NCBI RefSeq assembly: GCF_019578655.1
Contig: NC_063264.1
Location: 4,526,001 to 4,590,000, forward strand
Direction: 5' to 3'
Source: Ricinus communis
Taxonomy: Eukaryota > Streptophyta > Magnoliopsida > Malpighiales > Euphorbiaceae
Length of the DNA: 64,000 nucleotides
Shown piece after piece: positions 36,991 to 48,990 of this stretch. How positions within the stretch are numbered: the first letter of the stretch is position 1; each line of letters begins with the position of its first letter. Made by a program: the position numbers and the translations under genes. The notes beneath the pieces are model-generated. The model saw nothing but the letters and a program-made list of their open reading frames with translations. It was not told the origin of the DNA and made no database searches.

Positions 36991-39900
36991 AGTTGTAGAG
37001 AAAGACTCCATGAAAGAGTTGTCATTTTTCTTGAGCTAACATTAATAGATCGTTGACAAGAATACCACAAAGTCTAGAAACAGCACAATCTACGTCTTGT
37101 GCTTACCAACACCAACTTCTTTTTCTTAATTCATTCATTACATACAAATTTACTCTTCCTTCTGTAAGATTTTAGATCGCTTTTGTAAATAAGAAATTTG
37201 AGTTTATCTTTTTAAAAATCAATAAAGAGTTCAAGCTCAACATTTTTTATAGTTACAGCAAGATTACTGAATTTTATGCTTAATTCATTCTTAAACACCA
37301 AACTTTATTTACAAATGAATTCTATTAGAGATCAGAATGAAAGGCAACTTTAAAATACATTATAACAGAATTGGAGAAGATTGCTAAAATACCCTTCTTA
37401 TTCATTAATTCTTCTTCTAGTTGTGTTTTGTCTTTGTTTCTGGAGTTGAAATTATTGATAAGGCAACAGTGTAGATGCAGACATAAAAAGTATACTTTGT
37501 CGTCCTCAATTAGTGGGCAAGTCTTCGGCCACAAATGAGTCTTCAAGTAAATGATGTGCATACAATATGAGATTCTTTTGTGGACGTAGGAAATAGTGTC
37601 ACCAACTGGGGATGATGTGCATACAGTATTGTTTCTTATCTTACTCGACCAATTAATTTGGAGAAAGTTAATATGCAAGAATTTAAACTGTATCCATAAT
37701 CGGAAGTAGAAAAAAAAAAATTAACTTATATTCTATGAACTTGTTTTCCTTGTGCAGAGAAAATGGGAGTTGAAAATTAAAGGGAAACGAAATTCTATAA
37801 GTAGCAGAGAGGTTTGATTTTGGAGCATACTTCTGCTGTACCTCGGATAATGTTGATTTTTTCACCATGCATTAGCTTATTTAATATGGCTATGCCATCT
37901 AAATTAAATAAAAGAAAATTATAGAGATATAAAATTAACATTCACACTTGTCATAATAAGTGAGAAAATCTCGATAGAGTGAGTCTTTTTATTTATAATT
38001 TACTAATACTAATTGAAATTACATTATTTTTAGCTTTTGTGATGAAACATATGTAAATGAATGGTTAGGCCGAGTTGTTCGACCACAGTTCATTCTAACA
38101 GGCCGAACACAAAAGAAAATGAAGTATTCCATTTCAGAACTGGTAGCAGCTGCATGAGCATCTTATAATTCACGATCAGATTCGGTATCTAAAGTTGTAT
38201 TGTAGATAAAAGAAGTAAAATTGAACTGGTAGCTATAGCTCGTAAGAAAGTTATAATGGATGATAAGGCACATTATTCCTTTTTCTTATCTTAATGAAGG
38301 ATGGAGTGGCAGCAATTGAAGGGCATGCAGCCAATCTTAACATGTCGCACATTTTTGTCTTTTAATCTTATTCTCATTGATGTCCAGCATTATGTATGTA
38401 TTGCCACATGAAAATTTATCCAAGTCATGATAGCATTGCAATCTTTTTCTTTTGTTTCCATTTAAGTCTATTGAGATTCAAATTTTGACCCCTCTTTCTA
38501 AACAAGAACATATTTTTGCTATTTAGATAGCTATATTATATATGCTCATAAATCTGATGTCCCATGAAGTCAATTGGATCCAACAGTCAAAAAAAAAAAA
38601 AAAAAATGAAAATCAAAACTTCTATCAGTACCCAGTATATAAGGAATTTCAGGATTATTTTAGAACTAATTTCTTTACCAAAAATCTAAAAGTTTTCCTC
38701 CACTTTTTTAAAAATCGAATGAGACTACCCTTTGTATATTAAAAATTAATAAATAAGATACTAAAGATTAGTTTTCCCAAAATAGTAAGGATTAAAATAT
38801 AATTTTATTTTTACAGTATGAAAAAGTAAAATACAATTAATTGAAAAATGATGGATTAAAATATGATACGAACTAAGATATAATTTTTTTTAAAGAAAAT
38901 ATAAAAACGATTTTGTTCATCTAAGCGTGAATTTGAAAAAATTAAAGTGATAGTTTTAATAATGTGCTCCATTTTCAATGTATAGATGGCCAAAATATAA
39001 AACTTATGTTAAATGTGTGAATTTCATTTAATAAATGAATTCAAAATTTAATTTTTTATTTAATTTAATAAATTTTAAAATTTAATTTTTTAATATTTAA
39101 AATTATTAACTTTTTATTTAGCATATAACATATACTTTTTAATAATAATTAAAAACACTAAAATAAATTACATGTGAATGATATATATATATATATAAGA
39201 GTTAAAAGTTACAAAATAATAATAAATTGAGATATATATTAAATTATATTAAAATTTAATATATTAAAATAATACATATGTAAAATATAAATGTCTATCT
39301 ATTCTAAAGTTTAAAGAAGATTTCTAACCTGTTTTATATAATGTTTGTTGAAATTTATAAAATTATAAAATTTATTTATAAATTTAAAATTTTATATTAT
39401 TTTATATTAAATAAATATTAATTTAATATTTTATATAATTAAATCTATATAAAATTAATTATAATTAAACTAGGTTCTAACTAAATTAATAAAAATTTAA
39501 TAAAATTAATAAATTTTATAACATTAAAATATTTTATTTTATTTTATTTTATAAATATATTTTAAATAAAATAAATTTTCTATAAATACTAACCAAACAT
39601 AACATTAATATTTATTTTTTCCACGCATTACCCGTTTAGGGTCACAGTAATTAATTGTACAAGATATTGCTTCTTAAATAGTTCTTTTTTTTTGGCAACT
39701 TTGTCAAAGCATCATGGAGCCGCATGCAATCCGACCAACCAAAATCCATCTCAAGCCCATTTTCACACACTTCGACACTTGTACATTTCCATGCATATGT
39801 TTTATTTTTCTTTCTTCCTTGATAATGATTACTGTTAAATAAGGCATTAAATATCCTTTTAGTTCTATTAAAATTTTCATTTAATAAATGAATTAAATTC

Positions 39901-42390
39901 CAATTAAACAAAAATTAACTTGTAAATTCATGAATCGACTTATTAATATATTTGTAAGCTAGTTAATAAATTATAGTTGATAATTTAATATTTAATTATA
40001 ATTTTTATATTTTAAGTTACATATTATAGATATACTTATTTAAACTTAGTTGTTTGATTAAAAATCCTAAACTTTAGTAATATATCATATTTTCACAGTA
40101 TAACATTTATTTTTAATGAATGATAAATCATTTATTTTTGAGTTGTATTTATTAAGTTTGTTTAGACTCAATTAAACTCTAGTTAGTCTAATGAATTTAG
40201 TTCAAATTTACTTTGATAATAAGTATATCAAACTCAAACTAACTAAAGTTGAACTCTACTTGTATAGTTCTTTTTATTATCAATTACTTGTATAGATTCA
40301 CAACTGAATTATAGTGGATAGATTAATGTCAAAATCACCTTTTTCAAGTAACTAGATAGCTTAGAACCAAATCTTTCTGCTGCACGAGACTGAATTAATT
40401 TTGAGGTAAATTAATAATTTCAAACACATCGCAAAAGTAAATTTCTGAACAAACATATACAAAATCTGCAATGCAAAATGTTATTGTGCACCATAACTAT
40501 TTCTAATGAAAATCCAAGTAATTTAAATATAGCTATGAATTGAAACCCAAAATTTAGTTAAAATTTCACCTAGCTAGGCAGCCTGGATCAAGCTGTAGCC
40601 AATTGGAGATTACAAATATACTCCTTAACCATTAAGTGGGGAACAATGAAATGCTTTGTGTTAGGACTAATAAGGGGAAGCCAAGACCACTCATCAGTAT
40701 ATATATTATACATATATTTATAGTGGAGTCTTTTATCAAACATTATTGAAAGAGACTCTACCACTAAATCAAGTGATCAGAAAAGAGAAGGAAAACATAT
40801 AGAGTTCTGGTGGGTACAATAAAGAGTTTTTCCTTTGGCTCTCCCTCCTTTCTTTTTATTTATAGTGGGTCTATCAGAACACTAACCTCTCAAGACCTAA
40901 CAACCCCAATTACTATAAATTAACTAAGCAAAATGATTAAGATACGCTTCCTATTTACTAATTAAAAATGGATTATATTAGTCAATGATATTAAGACTGT
41001 TCGACCAATAATTTTGATGTGAAATTGAATGGTGATGTCACTAGAATTTTATCTATGAACAATTATTTAACTCTTTCATCAAAATGGTGATTGAAATGCG
41101 TAATATACTACCAATGTGGTGTTAATTTAACAATGTGTTGGCTGGACTTTAAAATATTCTCTGATTAAAAGTTATAAATTCAAAGTTTTGGAGTTACACT
41201 GTGTCCGCTGGCTAGACTTTATAATGTTCTCTAGCTAAAAGTTATAAATTGAAATTTTAGAGTTCCACTTATACGGAAGACTTTATTGGTTTTAATATTT
41301 CAATCCGAATACAAATTAATCTCATATTTACATGGTGAATAATACTCTGAATGAAAACTAAAATATGTAATACACCGAAGAATCCATTACATAATTTATA
41401 TTATTTCTTAACAGTAGAAGCACTAAAGCAATGAGATCATACGCATCAATTATAGAATAAAGTTTCGAAAGAGAAGGGTAGTGAATTATTCTATAAATAG
41501 TGTTATTAAAAGGTCAACCGGAATTGTTCAGCTTTGGAGTATTGAAAGAAATTGCATAGTTACACAGGTATATTAGTGTTTACACTTCCTGTAAATACAG
41601 ACATGATTATTAATTATTGATGGTTTAGTGGCATGTACTATTGTTTTCAGTTTATAGTGTTGTTCATGAGATTATCAAGACGCGATTATCATGATGATGA
41701 TGGATGAAAATGTGAATGGAAGAAAGACACATGAGAAGTGAACCCATCATGGAGTAGTTTACAAGTGGGTTTTTCCCCAAGTCCTTTGAGGAAAGGAAGG
41801 GGTGGATTCATTCAATGTTCTAGAGCAGGAAGGAACAAATTTAGCTTTTCGATATCGGCCAAGCTGTAAAGCCACACCACTTCTAATATAAGTCCTATAT
41901 TTATGCAAAGGTCACTTGTACTGGTCTATCATTCAACTTCATAGTACCAAGCATTTTCTTAAAATATTGAAAATGGGTTCCTACAGTTGTTGTGGATTTG
42001 AGTCCAATGTTTCCTAGTGTTGTTGAATTTAGAAAGAAAAAAAATTAACAAAAAAAAAAAGAAAAATATCTTGCCAATGTATGTGCATATATGTGTAAAA
42101 GGACCACCAATAATGTTCAATATGCACCCATTTGATCATTAGCCAATGATTTTCTTTGTTTAGCTTAAGCCTTTTTCTTAATGGAAGGTGAAATGAGCAG
42201 TGGGTTATATAATAGGAATAACAATATCTTATTATTTACTTTAACATTTATAAATTTATATCACTACCGGTGGATATAGATGAGAATACTTAAATTTAAA
42301 ACTCATCAATTTTTAAAAATAATAATATTGTTATATTATAAATTAAGAAATCGACCGGTAAGCTATTCTCTAATAAATTTAAATTTATTA
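36991..42390. other. Intergenic region without a recognised gene
   Basis: About 5.4 kb. Two GC-richer patches (about 37490-37640 and 38050-38350) could be relics of genes or elements, but their open frames resemble nothing known to me. In the first patch, GATGATGTGCATACA-type segments recur about 60 bases apart. The rest is very AT-rich. Confidence 0.45.
41141..41275. repeat. 70-bp imperfect tandem duplication
   Basis: GCTGGACTTTAAAATATTCT (41141) and GCTAGACTTTATAATGTTCT (41211) begin two adjacent units. They also share AAAAGTTATAAATT and a GGAGTTACACT/AGAGTTCCACT end. Confidence 0.8.
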
Positions 42391-42560
42391 TCTAGTTCAA
42401 GTAGCAAGAGTGTTTGCTTTTGAGAATGAGAGGTCTCGAGGTTGAGTCATTTTTTATGCACTAAGTGAATTTTCATTTTTATAACAAGTGTAATGAGATG
42501 ACTATACCTTCTGTTGTATAGTCTATGGCTTGTTAGCCCTCCAATGAATTTTTTTTTTTA
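42391..42560 (+). repeat. SINE-like repeat, copy 3 (best preserved)
   Basis: A head with AGTTCAAGTAGCAAGAGTG (box A-like) is followed by GAGAGGTCTCGAGGTTGAGTC (box B-like, 42430-42448). A conserved body then leads through GTATAGTCTATGGC to a tail ending in a T run. It is homologous to the minus-strand copy at 10321-10485 and the plus-strand copy near 30760-30893. Target duplications were not resolved. Confidence 0.55.
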
Positions 42561-42929
42561 AATAGGCGAGTTTTAATTATTATTTAATTAGTATGCCTCT
42601 TGCAATTTCTCGTAGCTTATATGTACAATACCTAATCTACTTTAAGATAAGTCTTGCTTAATACATACATGAAATCAACTCAATCTTCTACGGCCTCTTA
42701 TGAAAACTTATAAGTCTAATTCACATCTCAAGTACATAATAATATTGAATTTAAGTTTATAAATTACAATTTCTAGATGGTTTTCTTTATTTTCCATAAA
42801 GACATATTGATTTTATTTTTCTTTTCCTTTTTTCCAGCTTCTTTTTTTTTTTCTGAAAGGCGATTTATTGATAATAGTACGTGAAATTAAGCATTTTGAT
42901 CTTATATGAACTTTGGTTGGTATCCAATT

Positions 42930-44455
42930 TAAAAAATAAACTAACTGAAGTAGAGAGACCCAATTTATGGGCCAATGACCGGTACTAGGGAATGAGTAGG
43001 TGTAAGGCTACCGAATCCCATAGTAACCCTGACACTCATAAAATCAATTAAATCTCATCTCAATTAATGTTATTAATGCCATAATTTATCGGAACCATTA
43101 AATTTTACACAATTAATTCGGCCTACCAAAAGAATTTGGCGAGACCCGAAACTCAGAAAATTTACAACTGATACATCTACTATTACTACTGCGGAGAATC
43201 TAAGATTTTATAAATTAACATACCAAATCAAATACATTACCCGATGATGAAGGAGTTGGGTTACTAGATAAGAGTCATAAGAAGACTAACAGTCACAGAT
43301 AGCTTTGGCGACCTCCTAGCTCTGCTCCGGTGCCTCGGTTGGAGAGAGCCGAACAGACGGATTATCGAGACGCTTGATCGCTCGGTCGACTCGCCTGAAA
43401 TGAAGCGCCGATAACGACCTCCGCTTCCGATTTTCCAATCCGATCCCCGATCATCAGGAGAGATTTGCAGACGATCTCGGCCGTCGATTTGCAAAGGGAG
43501 CCCGATCGTTACGAAACCGGTGCCACTGCGAAGCTTGAGTTGAGGAGAGTCGGAATACGTCCTCCGATCATCCATAGCTCGGCTTCGCGAACTCCTCCTC
43601 CGACCACTAAAGCCGACGCCGCCACTCCCAAAAGAAAGCCTTCAAGTCACCGGTCAATTTGACAAGATCGCGACCAGATCAAAAGCAGAAAAACTGCCAC
43701 CTCTCGCACTCTCGCCTTCCTCCTCCTTTCTTCTTCTTCTTCCTCTTTCTTCTTTTCTTTTCCTTCGATCAATATCGACATTAAGTCCCTTAACTTTTCT
43801 TTCTTACCATTTGGTCCCTCACCTTTTTTAATTACTGCAATTTCGTTTTGTAAAAATTTTAATTAACCCCTAAACTTATTTTTAGCCTTTCAATTAAACC
43901 CCTAACTATTTAATTTGGGCCAAATTAGAATTATTGAAAATATATAATTACATATATACCCCTGGCCGACATATTTAATTACAAAAATACCAAACATACA
44001 AATTTTCCATTAAAACCCCAATAATAATAAAATTATACTTTTAATCCTTATTATACAATTAATTTAATTAATTAAATTGCTAAATATTTTTTCAATTAAA
44101 TTTAACACCATTAACTAATTAAAATATCATTTTCTCCAATAGTTCTTTTATAAAAACATCCTTTACAAACTCTTCCATAATTCTTCAATATATAATTTAA
44201 TTAAATATATTCATTTGGAAAAATTTGAATAACCAAAATATAATTTATTCCTCAAATAATTTACTTAATTAACTCCTTAAAAATCAAACTAATTGGATAT
44301 GGAAAATAACTCATTTATTTGCCTAACATTAAAATTTCCATTACATCATTCCAAATTAAACCAAATAAAAATAAAATAAAATTAATTTAAATCAAAAATT
44401 ATTTATTAATTATTATTAATAAAACTATTATTAAAGAAAATTTTCGGGTATTACA
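42930..44455 (+). mobile_element. LTR-like segment of a Ty3/gypsy retrotransposon (solo or truncated)
   Basis: The segment ends in TTCGGGTATTACA (44455), the usual 3' end of plant gypsy LTRs. Its 3' half contains the typical stacked AAGTCCCTTAACTTTTC and TTTGGTCCCTCACC phrases. From about 43260 to 43700 it is much more GC-rich than its surroundings, which fits the transcribed part of such LTRs. Open frames there (43264-43575 minus, 43465-43662 plus) are therefore not called as genes. A beginning TG with a matching 5-base duplication was not found, so the 5' end is truncated or decayed. No gag or pol is present. Confidence 0.5.
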
Positions 44456-44781
44456 CCCAATGTGCTTCCATTGTAAATCATTAGTAGGCTCATGGACTTA
44501 TTGGTTGCCCAAAAAATGTAAATTAAGTTGATTAATTAAACTTAGAGATGCACTTGATTAATTGTATTCTAGTAGAGCAAAAATGATTGTAAAAAAAAAA
44601 AAAGATTACATATCCGTACATTGCTAAAGTTCCATGAAATTAGATATAAATAAAGATCTTCAGAAGAAATTCAACTTTGGGATTTGATTTAACAACAGGG
44701 TAGCTAATCATATCTTTTTAGAGATATTATACTTCCTTGTCAAGGAGTTAATCAAAACTTCTAGCTAAAGTTACACATCTC

Positions 44782-44789
44782 TATAAATA
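44782..44789 (+). promoter_or_regulatory. TATA box of SAUR copy 1
   Basis: TATAAATA lies 169 bases upstream of the ATG. Just downstream, CAAACCCTAGC contains a telo-box-like AAACCCTA, and the leader that follows is shared with SAUR copy 2. Confidence 0.6.
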
Positions 44790-44957
44790 TATAAAAATCA
44801 AACCCTAGCTAGCTTACTCTCTAACCCTAGGAAACAAAAATCTTCATCAATCATCTTCCTTCCCTTTTCTCTCAGACTTCCCAAAATCCTTCTAAAGGAA
44901 GCTCTTTCATAATCAATATTCATCAATTCATTTGCAACATAAAAACACCGATTAATC

Positions 44958-45329
44958 ATGCGATCTTCAAAAACTCTTGCTTGTAGACTCACTTCTTTCG
45001 TCAAGACGATGGGCATAATTAGCCAAACCCATCATCCAATGGCTTCATCAGCGTATAAGCGGCTTGCAAGGACTGATCATACTTATCATCACAATGTAGA
45101 AACCCAAAAGCCACAAAGAGGTTTTGTGTTCATGTACATCGGCAAGGAGCGGAAGAGATATGAAATTCCGGTTACTTATCTCAACTATCCCATGCTCAAA
45201 GATCTTATGAAGAAGCTATTACAAGATGGAGAACTCGAGTGCAGGATTGATGGGCCAATAGTGCTTCTATGCACTGCTGAGGTTTTTGATCAAGTTTTAG
45301 AAGAGTGTGCTGCGTATACAATCAAATAA
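44958..45329 (+). CDS. SAUR-like auxin-responsive protein, copy 1
   Basis: An intronless gene of 123 residues, as is usual for SAURs. After a variable basic N-terminus (MRSSKTLACRLTSFVKTMG) comes the SAUR domain (about 52-118): RGFVFMYIGKERKRYEIPV, TYLNYPMLKDLMKKL, then ECRIDGPIVLLCTAEVFDQV. Small auxin-up RNA proteins act in auxin-driven cell expansion, many by inhibiting PP2C.D phosphatases and so activating plasma-membrane proton pumps. The short mRNA and tandem arrangement fit the family. A specific Arabidopsis counterpart is not assigned. Confidence 0.85.
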   Translation: MRSSKTLACRLTSFVKTMGIISQTHHPMASSAYKRLARTDHTYHHNVETQKPQRGFVFMYIGKERKRYEIPVTYLNYPMLKDLMKKLLQDGELECRIDGPIVLLCTAEVFDQVLEECAAYTIK

Positions 45330-46800
45330 TTGCACAATCTTTAGACTTAGGGTTTAAGTCTGTACTTATCATATAATATTCATATCACATTGTAATATAT
45401 GTATTTAAACATTTTTCTTGACACTTTATTATTATAAGAAAATGTAAGAGCCATCATGATTTTTTCCTTCTTCTCTTCTTTGAGTGATTTCTTGATTATG
45501 TATCTTCTTAAATGCTAACTGAAAGATATGCAATGTGCTAACGTTGATACTGCATGCAAATAGGTAAGTGATATCTTGAGTTAATTATAAATCAAAATGC
45601 TGCAAGTATATGTACAACAATGGGTACAGAAGAGAAGACAGTGCACGGATGTGTACAAAAGCTTCCTACCACAGGGTATATCCAAGCCAACTTTGCTTAA
45701 AGAGGTAGGAAGCCGAGTTTTGTGATTGTTGCATAATTAGACTGGTGGAACGGAAACTAGAAAGATTTGTTCTTTTTTAAAGAAAAAAAAAAAAAAAAAA
45801 GGAAGGCCTTTCGTGGTCAAGCTACTTTTCTCGCGTTTGCAGCCAATTAAAGTTTCTTATAAAGATTAAACTTCTTAGTCAATAAATTGATTATCAAGAC
45901 TAACAGATTATGAGCTGAAGATCGAAGGAAAATCTTTGAATTGTTGAATTATAGTTGGTATTTAAACTGCATGGAAAATTATTATTTATATCCCATCTAT
46001 GTACCAAATCATAGATGATTGAAATATATTTATTAATTTTAAATAATATAGTATATGTCAATTATCTAATTTTAAAATGTAAAATACTCGCACGTATATG
46101 TCTCTCTCTTATTAATTGTAGTGTATATACTGAGTCTAGATATAAATTCTATAAATGCATATTGTCTAAGAAAATTTTTGCCTAAACTTGTTATATGTTT
46201 TCACCTTTATACCAAACTGATAGATTATTGATAAATATTTAATAGTTTTAAATTAAAAATTATATATCAATAATCTAATACCAAAGTTTAAAATAATTAT
46301 ACATATATGTCACTCTCTTATTAGTTGTAATGCATACATCAAATCTAAGTTTAATTAATTACTTATATTCCACTACTCAATATGATCATAGCTTGTTAAA
46401 AAAGAAATCAATATGATCACAGCACATGCCTGATTTGTTTAAGATCACTCGTTATTACCCAATCTTCAATATTCAATCGTAATGGTCAGAATTATCATCA
46501 ATTTTGTTCACAGTTGAAGTACATAACCTAATAATGAATTAAGCCAACAGAGCCTAGGCTATGATCCAAAGATTAAAAATGGGCTATTGAAAGAAAGCAA
46601 CCCAACACGGTAATAGTGGGCTTCTCAATCTATCTTAAGTAAGCTTTTGTCCATGACAAACGTGATAAAGAAAAACACTTCTCAAGAGAATCAAAGTTGG
46701 GTGAAAATAGATACAGAGTAATACTTAGAGAAGGTAGTACTAGTAGTAAAAGGAATCCAATTTCCTTGTTGGATAGATTGAACCGCGTTACAATCAATCC
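45330..46800. other. Intergenic region between SAUR copies 1 and 2
   Basis: AT-rich with no gene. Two related small repeats occur near 45990-46150 and 46205-46345. Both contain ACCAAA, a short foldback, then CACTCTCTTATTA/TCTCTCTTATTAATTG and GTAGTGTATA/GTAATGCATA. Confidence 0.5.
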
Positions 46801-46817
46801 AGCAAAGATTGTACGAG

Positions 46818-46823
46818 TATAAA
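46818..46823 (+). promoter_or_regulatory. TATA box of SAUR copy 2
   Basis: TATAAATC followed directly by AAACCCTAGC lies 124 bases upstream of the ATG. The TATA, telo-box-like and leader order matches copy 1, which supports descent by tandem duplication. Confidence 0.6.
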
Positions 46824-46941
46824 TCAAACCCTAGCCTAGCTACTTTCTCTCAAAGTTCCCCATCAATCATCTTCCTTCCTTTTTTTTCTCCCAAAAACCC
46901 TAGTAAAGGAAGCTTTTATCTGTCTTCTTTCGACAATAATC

Positions 46942-47352
46942 ATGCAATCTTCCCGCAAGTTAATAAACTTCTTTCGTCAAGAAAATATCAGCTTATTTAC
47001 CCATCATCATCCAAAAGCATCTGTCTCTGGGCATAGGTCTAAACCGCTTGCAACCGATCATGATCACCATCGCCATGCAAAAACCAGACACCACCATATT
47101 CGGAAAGGCTTTGTAGCCATGTACGTAGGCAAGGAGCTCAAGCGATATGAAGTTCCGGTGGATTATCTCAATTTTTTGAAGGTCCAAGAGCTTCTGAAGC
47201 TATCGCAAGAAGGTGAAGAATTCGACTACATTATTGATGGGGCCATAAAGCTTACGTGCACTACTAAGAATTTCGATCAAGTCTTATTAGAATGTGCCAA
47301 GGCCAAGGAATCTAAGTATCATACATACAATCTTTTAAAGTGTAGGGTTTGA
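46942..47352 (+). CDS. SAUR-like auxin-responsive protein, copy 2
   Basis: An intronless gene of 136 residues. The N-terminus MQSSRKLINFFRQ aligns with copy 1. A His-rich linker (about 22-53, with DHDHHRHAKTRHHH) precedes the SAUR domain: KGFVAMYVGKELKRYEVPV, DYLNFLKVQELLKL, then YIIDGAIKLTCTTKNFDQV. The His-rich linker is longer than in copy 1 and could bind metal, which is speculation. The C-terminus is extended by about 15 residues relative to copy 1. Confidence 0.84.
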   Translation: MQSSRKLINFFRQENISLFTHHHPKASVSGHRSKPLATDHDHHRHAKTRHHHIRKGFVAMYVGKELKRYEVPVDYLNFLKVQELLKLSQEGEEFDYIIDGAIKLTCTTKNFDQVLLECAKAKESKYHTYNLLKCRV

Positions 47353-47969
47353 TATTACTCTGTGTTCTTTTTGAGGTGTAATTTATATCGTAATTGTTAT
47401 TATAGAAAAGATTTAAGTTAGAAGCCATTAATTGATAATCTGTTTGATGGTTCTATATGTATCTATAAAATAAATAGATCAATTTCAGAAACAGCTTTGC
47501 ATGCGGCTTAGAATCACTTAGATCATACTAAAATTTCCAATTCTGAGATTTATTTAGCATTTCCATTAATGAAGGTAATAAAATATAAAGTGAATTTCAT
47601 GTTTTTCAGTAAATCGTATTAGAGATTCTTTCAGATTCTTCACAAATTGAAACTCCTTCCATTATTATATGCACAGATTAGTCATTCTTTGTCTATTTTA
47701 AATGCTTCAATGTGAAAAATTCTAATACTTGCTCAATATCCCTGAGCTCCCAGAGCACAGTTAAAATTCATTGTACAATAGGAAATTAAAAATTCAGCTA
47801 GAAAAAGAAAGAGAGACCGACTTTCCTGGTTAAGTTAATTCTTCTAAATTAAACAATAAAATTGAAATTAGAACTTCCTAAACAATAAATTCTACTATAA
47901 TTTACTTGCATATTGCTACTTTCCTTCATAGCTACACACAACACAAGTTCCCCTAAACCCTTAGCAAAG

Positions 47970-48332
47970 AATTATAGATCTTCCCTTCAGCAATTGGGTT
48001 ACATCAGTCTTCTTCTTTCGTTGGTCAATACACAAGTTTGGAACATATCATGTGGTTCACTTCTTTTTTTCAAGAAAGTTGGCCTCATCCGCCAAAAGAA
48101 ACCTAGGCAAGGTCATGTAAGCATGTACGTTGGCAGGAAGCAAAAGAAATATGAAGTTCCAGTGGAGTACTTAAACTTTCCGACATTTAAAAGAGGTGTA
48201 AAGTTACCGGAGGATGGTGAATATGACTGCACTATTGATGGGCCGATACTACTTCCTCAATGCACCACAGAGGAGTTCGATAAATTATTATCAGAATGTG
48301 CAAAGGGATCCCATTCTTCAACAATCGCATAG
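47970..48332 (+). pseudogene. SAUR-like copy 3, start codon lost
   Basis: The SAUR domain is well kept: QGHVSMYVGRKQKKYEVPV, EYLNFPTFKRGVKL, then DCTIDGPILLPQCTTEEFDKL, with the stop at 48330-48332. Where copies 1 and 2 have ATG followed by a CGATCTTC or CAATCTTC type sequence, this copy reads TATAGATCTTCC, so the ATG is gone. The nearest in-frame ATG is inside the domain (SMYVG). The open frame upstream begins only at a TTG (47913), and the first 45 residues or so no longer match the family. No TATA and leader like those of the sister genes are seen. It is probably a pseudogene. A distant 5' exon or a non-ATG start remains possible. Confidence 0.6.
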
Positions 48333-48956
48333 TTTACGTTATTATTATTAGGAGTTAGATGATAGTTTTAAATTTTACCGTTTCATCTATATATTCTCGA
48401 ATTGTTTTATTTATTAATTTGCATTAAATCTGATACCTATATTATATTGCACTAGATTAGTTCAGTATACACTTAATATCAAATCAAAGAATGATATTAT
48501 TATCTTCACTAGCTTTTGGTTATAATCTTTTCTTTTTTATCTCGAAAAATCATTGACCATTGATTTTTCTTCCAGATAAATATATGAATATGCTATCGAT
48601 TATACTTTGTTCCATGCGTCTTTTTAGTCCTCCATGCTCAGAAGGGCCTTCAAGTCATCACATATATTAATTATGAAACACTAGCTTATTCTCTCTCTCT
48701 ATTGGGTTGCAAAGTTAACCATCATCTTTATTAATGGACTTCCACTCTTGGTTCTGAGATGTACCAAAACATCAAGACTAGGTCATTCTGTTTCCTAGTT
48801 TTAAAGATGAAGGTGCCCATTGTCGTTTCTCTTCTTTGCATCTACCGGGTAAGTTTGGGCTAATGGGCTTCAATGCTGTTTTTCATATGAATCATGTGTT
48901 AATGTAAGGCCACATGCTTATTGTACTTATGTTATCTTTTCTTGTTTTTTTCCTTG

Positions 48957-48990
<34 letters not shown>

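Noticed and set aside
43264..43662. GC-rich open frames on both strands
   Set aside because: They lie inside an LTR-like segment, lack family resemblance and have no splice or promoter context of their own.
41366..44455. A 3.1 kb LTR bounded by TGTAATACACCG and CGGGTATTACA
   Set aside because: The ends are near inverted copies, but the flanking 5 bases differ (AAATA and CCCAA) and the left part has no LTR-like content.
47913..47969. N-terminal extension MLLSFIATHNTSSPK for SAUR copy 3
   Set aside because: The first codon is TTG, not ATG, and the extension has no counterpart in the two neighbouring SAUR genes.
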